DNA of 24,866 bases from JAZGAE01 sp036475545. GTDB taxonomy: Bacteria > Pseudomonadota > Alphaproteobacteria > DATDPM01. The notes beneath the pieces are model-generated. The model was not told where the DNA came from. It worked only from the letters and a program-made list of their open reading frames with translations, and did not search any database. Location: NCBI GenBank assembly GCA_036475545.1, contig JAZGAE010000052.1, positions 1 to 24,866 on the forward strand. Direction: 5' to 3'. The translations under genes were made by a program, and so were the position numbers. Positions 22,588 to 24,866 of this stretch are shown one piece after another (the first letter of the stretch is position 1; the number at the start of each line of letters is the position of its first letter).

Positions 22588-23514
22588 ATGGCGACCATGA
22601 TTTTCACCCATCCGGCCTGTCTCGATCATGATCCGGGGCCCGGCCATCCCGAGCGGCCCGATCGGCTGAGGGTCATTCTCGAGGCGTTGAAGGCACCGGA
22701 GTTCGCCGCCCTCGATTGGCGCGAGGCGCCGCGGGCGGACGACAGCCAGCTCGAACTCGTGCATCCGGCCCGCTACGTCGCCCAGATCTTGCAGACGGTG
22801 CCGCAGGGCGGGCGCGTCAGCTTGGACCTCGACACCGCGATGTCGCCGGGCTCGGGCGAGGCGGCGCTTCGGGCGGTGGGCGCCGTGTGCGCGGCGGTCG
22901 ATACCCTCGCCGCCGGTGAAGAGTCGAACGCCTTCTGTGCCATCCGACCGCCTGGCCACCATGCCGAGCCGGAACGGGCGATGGGATTCTGCCTGTTCAA
23001 CAACGTGGCCATCGCGGCCTTTTACGCCCGAAAGGCGCACGGGCTCGAGCGCGTCGCGGTCGTCGATTTCGACGTCCATCACGGCAACGGCACCCAGGCG
23101 GTTTTCGAGGACGACGCCGACATGTTCTACGCCTCGACCCATCAGTGGCCGGCCTACCCGGGGACCGGGGCGGCCCACGAGACGGGCGTCGGCAACATCG
23201 TCAACGTGCCGCTGGAGCCGATGTCGGGCTCGGCCGAGTTCCGGGAGGCCATGGGCGGGCGGGCGCTCCCCGCGCTTTCCGAGTTCGCCCCGGACCTCGT
23301 CCTGATCTCCGCCGGATTCGACGCCCACGCCGACGACCCGCTGGCGTCGCTGCAACTCAGGGAGGACGACTACGCGTGGGTCACGAGGGAGATCCTGAAG
23401 ATCGCCGCCGAGTGCTGCGGTGGGCGGGTCGCGTCGGTTCTCGAAGGCGGCTATGATCTCGACGCGCTCAAGGCGAGCTGCGCCGCGCACGTGCGGGCGC
23501 TGATGGAGGGTTAG
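22588..23514 (+). CDS. Class II histone-deacetylase-like amidohydrolase
   Basis: 308 residues from ATG 22588. The HDAC fold motifs are all present: HPERPDRL (residues 20-27), RPPGHHAEPERAMGFCLFNN with His124-His125, the zinc ligands Asp162 and His164 in DFDVHHGNG, Asp245 in SAGFDAH, and the catalytic-site Tyr289 in EGGYDL. It should be a zinc-dependent deacetylase acting on acetylated polyamines, acetoin-like compounds or lysine side chains; bacterial members vary. It is divergent from the RND operon and followed by xseB-ispA-dxs after 74 bases. This HDAC-xseB-ispA-dxs order is common in alphaproteobacteria. Confidence 0.93.
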   Translation: MATMIFTHPACLDHDPGPGHPERPDRLRVILEALKAPEFAALDWREAPRADDSQLELVHPARYVAQILQTVPQGGRVSLDLDTAMSPGSGEAALRAVGAVCAAVDTLAAGEESNAFCAIRPPGHHAEPERAMGFCLFNNVAIAAFYARKAHGLERVAVVDFDVHHGNGTQAVFEDDADMFYASTHQWPAYPGTGAAHETGVGNIVNVPLEPMSGSAEFREAMGGRALPALSEFAPDLVLISAGFDAHADDPLASLQLREDDYAWVTREILKIAAECCGGRVASVLEGGYDLDALKASCAAHVRALMEG

Positions 23515-23588
23515 GGGACCGGCCCCGGCGCCCCTTGCTCCGCCTCCCACCGGCGCATAAACTCCGGGTCCGAGCGGGGGAGCTGCCA

Positions 23589-23840
23589 ATGTCCGGCAAC
23601 GGTGCGCCCAAGGACATTTCCGAAATGAGCTTCGAAGAGGCCCTCGAGGAGCTCGAACAGATCGTGCGCAAGCTCGAGGAGGGGAAGGGCCGTCTCGACG
23701 AGGCGATCGCGTCTTATGAGCGCGGCGCCGCCCTCAAGAAGCACTGCGAAGCCAAGTTGCGCGAGGCCCAGGCCAAGGTTGAGAAGATCGTCCTTGGCCC
23801 CGAAGGCACAATTGGCACCGAACCCGCCGAGATCGACTGA
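23589..23840 (+). CDS. xseB: Exodeoxyribonuclease VII small subunit
   Basis: 83 residues from ATG 23589, with GGGGGAG about 6 bases upstream; the frame is open from 23535 but that start is not supported. The family core is clear: ISEMSFEEALEELEQIVRKL, then EEGKGRLDEAIASYERGAAL and KKHCEAKLREAQAKVEKI. The small subunit forms a coiled-coil bundle with XseA and is needed for single-strand DNA exonuclease activity. The gene precedes ispA, the standard xseB-ispA-dxs arrangement, with only 9 bases between them. Confidence 0.95.
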   Translation: MSGNGAPKDISEMSFEEALEELEQIVRKLEEGKGRLDEAIASYERGAALKKHCEAKLREAQAKVEKIVLGPEGTIGTEPAEID

Positions 23841-23849
23841 GGCGCCCCT

Positions 23850-24737
23850 TTGAGCCATTTGCAACGCGCCCTTAAGGAGGCGGGAAGGGCGGTCACGGAC
23901 GAGATGGCACGCCTCCTGCCCGTAGGCGACGGGCTGGAATCCAGGGTGTGCCAAGCCATGCGCTACGCCGTCATGGCCGGCGGCAAGCGGCTGCGGCCCT
24001 TCCTCGTGCTGACCTCATCGCAGCTCTTCAACGTCGCCCAGGAAAGCGCGCTGCGCGTGGCGGCGGCCGTGGAGATGATCCACACCTACTCGCTCGTCCA
24101 CGACGACTTGCCGGCCATGGACAACGATGACATGCGCCGCGGCACCCCCACGTGCCATGTCGAGTACGACGAGGCAACGGCCATCCTCGTAGGCGATGCT
24201 CTGCTCACCCTTGCCTTCAACGTGCTGGCCGAGCCCGACACCCACTCCGACCCGGAGGTGCGCTGCGAGCTGGTGCGCGCGCTGGCGGCGGCGGCCGGCG
24301 CGCAGGGGATGGTCGGCGGGCAAATGATGGACCTCGAGGCGCAGAACAAGTCGCTGAACATCGGCACGATCACCCGGCTGCAACGGCTCAAGACCGGGGA
24401 GCTCATCGCGTTTTCCTGCGAGGCCGGAGCGATCCTCGGGAGGGCCGCGGGGCCGGCCCATCACGCGCTGCGCGCCTACGCCCACGACCTCGGTCTCGCC
24501 TTCCAGATCACCGACGATCTGCTCGACACCGTGGGCAGCGAGAAGGACTTGGGCAAGAAGGTGCGTAAGGACGCGGACGCCGGAAAGGCGACCTTCGTTT
24601 CCATCCTCGGCGTCGACCGTGCCCGCGCCCAGGCCCGGATGCTGGCCGAGCAAGCGGTGGCCCATCTTGATTTATTCGAGGAAAAGGCTGACCTTCTTCG
24701 CGACGTGGCCCGCTTCGTCGTGGAGCGGCGCAACTGA
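23850..24737 (+). CDS. ispA: Farnesyl/geranyl diphosphate synthase
   Basis: 295 residues from TTG 23850, nine bases after the xseB stop; no ATG fits better. It has GGKRLRP (44-50), the first Asp-rich motif DDLPAMDNDDMRRG (85-98), a KTGELIAFSCEAG segment and the second Asp-rich motif DDLLD (222-226). It condenses IPP with DMAPP/GPP to farnesyl diphosphate in the isoprenoid pathway (quinones, undecaprenyl, carotenoids). The four residues between the Asp pairs of the first motif fit the bacterial IspA type. It is followed by dxs, the first enzyme of the MEP pathway supplying its substrates. Confidence 0.95.
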   Translation: MSHLQRALKEAGRAVTDEMARLLPVGDGLESRVCQAMRYAVMAGGKRLRPFLVLTSSQLFNVAQESALRVAAAVEMIHTYSLVHDDLPAMDNDDMRRGTPTCHVEYDEATAILVGDALLTLAFNVLAEPDTHSDPEVRCELVRALAAAAGAQGMVGGQMMDLEAQNKSLNIGTITRLQRLKTGELIAFSCEAGAILGRAAGPAHHALRAYAHDLGLAFQITDDLLDTVGSEKDLGKKVRKDADAGKATFVSILGVDRARAQARMLAEQAVAHLDLFEEKADLLRDVARFVVERRN

Positions 24738-24755
24738 CAGGGGGAAATACGCACA

Positions 24756-24866
24756 GTGGCAGTAGAGACACCGTTGTTGGATCTGGTGAACGATCCTGCG
24801 GACCTGCGGGGGTTTTCGTGTGACGAGCTGAAGCGGCTGGCCGACGAGCTTCGGGCGGAGACGATC
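24756..24866 (+). CDS. dxs: 1-deoxy-D-xylulose-5-phosphate synthase, 5' part only
   Basis: Only 37 codons lie in the window, from GTG 24756 with GGGGG upstream to the right edge. The peptide TPLLDLVNDPADLRGFSCDEL followed by KRLADELRAETI is the normal N-terminus of Dxs. This enzyme joins pyruvate and glyceraldehyde 3-phosphate using thiamine diphosphate. It is 18 bases after ispA and likely in the same operon. The catalytic domains are outside the window. Confidence 0.88.
   Translation, partial: MAVETPLLDLVNDPADLRGFSCDELKRLADELRAETI

Noticed and set aside
1..24866. tRNA, rRNA, CRISPR arrays, complete insertion sequences, attachment sites
   Set aside because: None seen on reading both strands; the only tandem repeats are the 17-bp unit, the 14-bp pair and an 11-bp duplication, none with CRISPR spacing.

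Overview
This window looks like the chromosome of a high-GC alphaproteobacterium, most likely Rhodospirillales-like. That rests on the compositional bias, the xseB-ispA-dxs order at the right end, the DUF6165 and DUF423 proteins, and overall protein style. No rRNA, tRNA, CRISPR array, phage or complete insertion sequence was seen.

Left end (1-4691, + strand): two tandem genes encode proteins with TPR repeats fused to a catalytic C-terminus, one a sulfotransferase and the other a SAM methyltransferase. Their first ~100 coding bases are almost identical. A third TPR fusion, with a glycosyltransferase-9-like end, lies at 12619-14346 and is followed by a DUF6165 gene. These are probably surface-glycan or polymer modification genes.

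Middle (4824-12326): an orphan OmpR-type DNA-binding domain without a receiver faces a + strand group. That group is a secreted YVTN beta-propeller, a periplasmic binding protein of the 'PQQ-dependent alcohol dehydrogenase system' family, and a very acidic outer-membrane beta-barrel candidate. A short receiver-domain remnant follows. On the - strand, a complete NitT/TauT-type ABC importer (binding protein, permease, ATPase) runs toward a tiny gene at 9410-9483. This has a strong Shine-Dalgarno, reads as the PQQ precursor peptide PqqA on both sides of a small deletion, and is followed by a terminator hairpin. As written, the deletion removes the conserved Glu and puts the Tyr out of frame. The beta-propeller and binding-protein pair recalls the quinoprotein/lanthanide-uptake loci of methylotrophs. 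Together these suggest a quinoprotein-associated periplasmic module, partly decayed or miscalled in this sequence.

Right-middle (14805-17353): intergenic DNA with an unusual array of GGCAA/TTGCC dyads, a small - strand ORF with a good ribosome site, a DUF423 membrane protein, a 17-bp tandem repeat, an ArsR-family repressor with the cysteine pair of BigR/SqrR persulfide sensors, a divergent SHOCT-domain membrane protein, and a TusA-like sulfur carrier. A ~109-bp MITE-like element with terminal inverted repeats sits exactly at the stop codon of the next gene.

Right end (17350-24866): a - strand operon of RND membrane-fusion protein, RND pump and HupE/UreJ permease has a palindrome-containing promoter region. 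It is divergent from a class II HDAC-like deacetylase, followed by xseB, ispA and the start of dxs.
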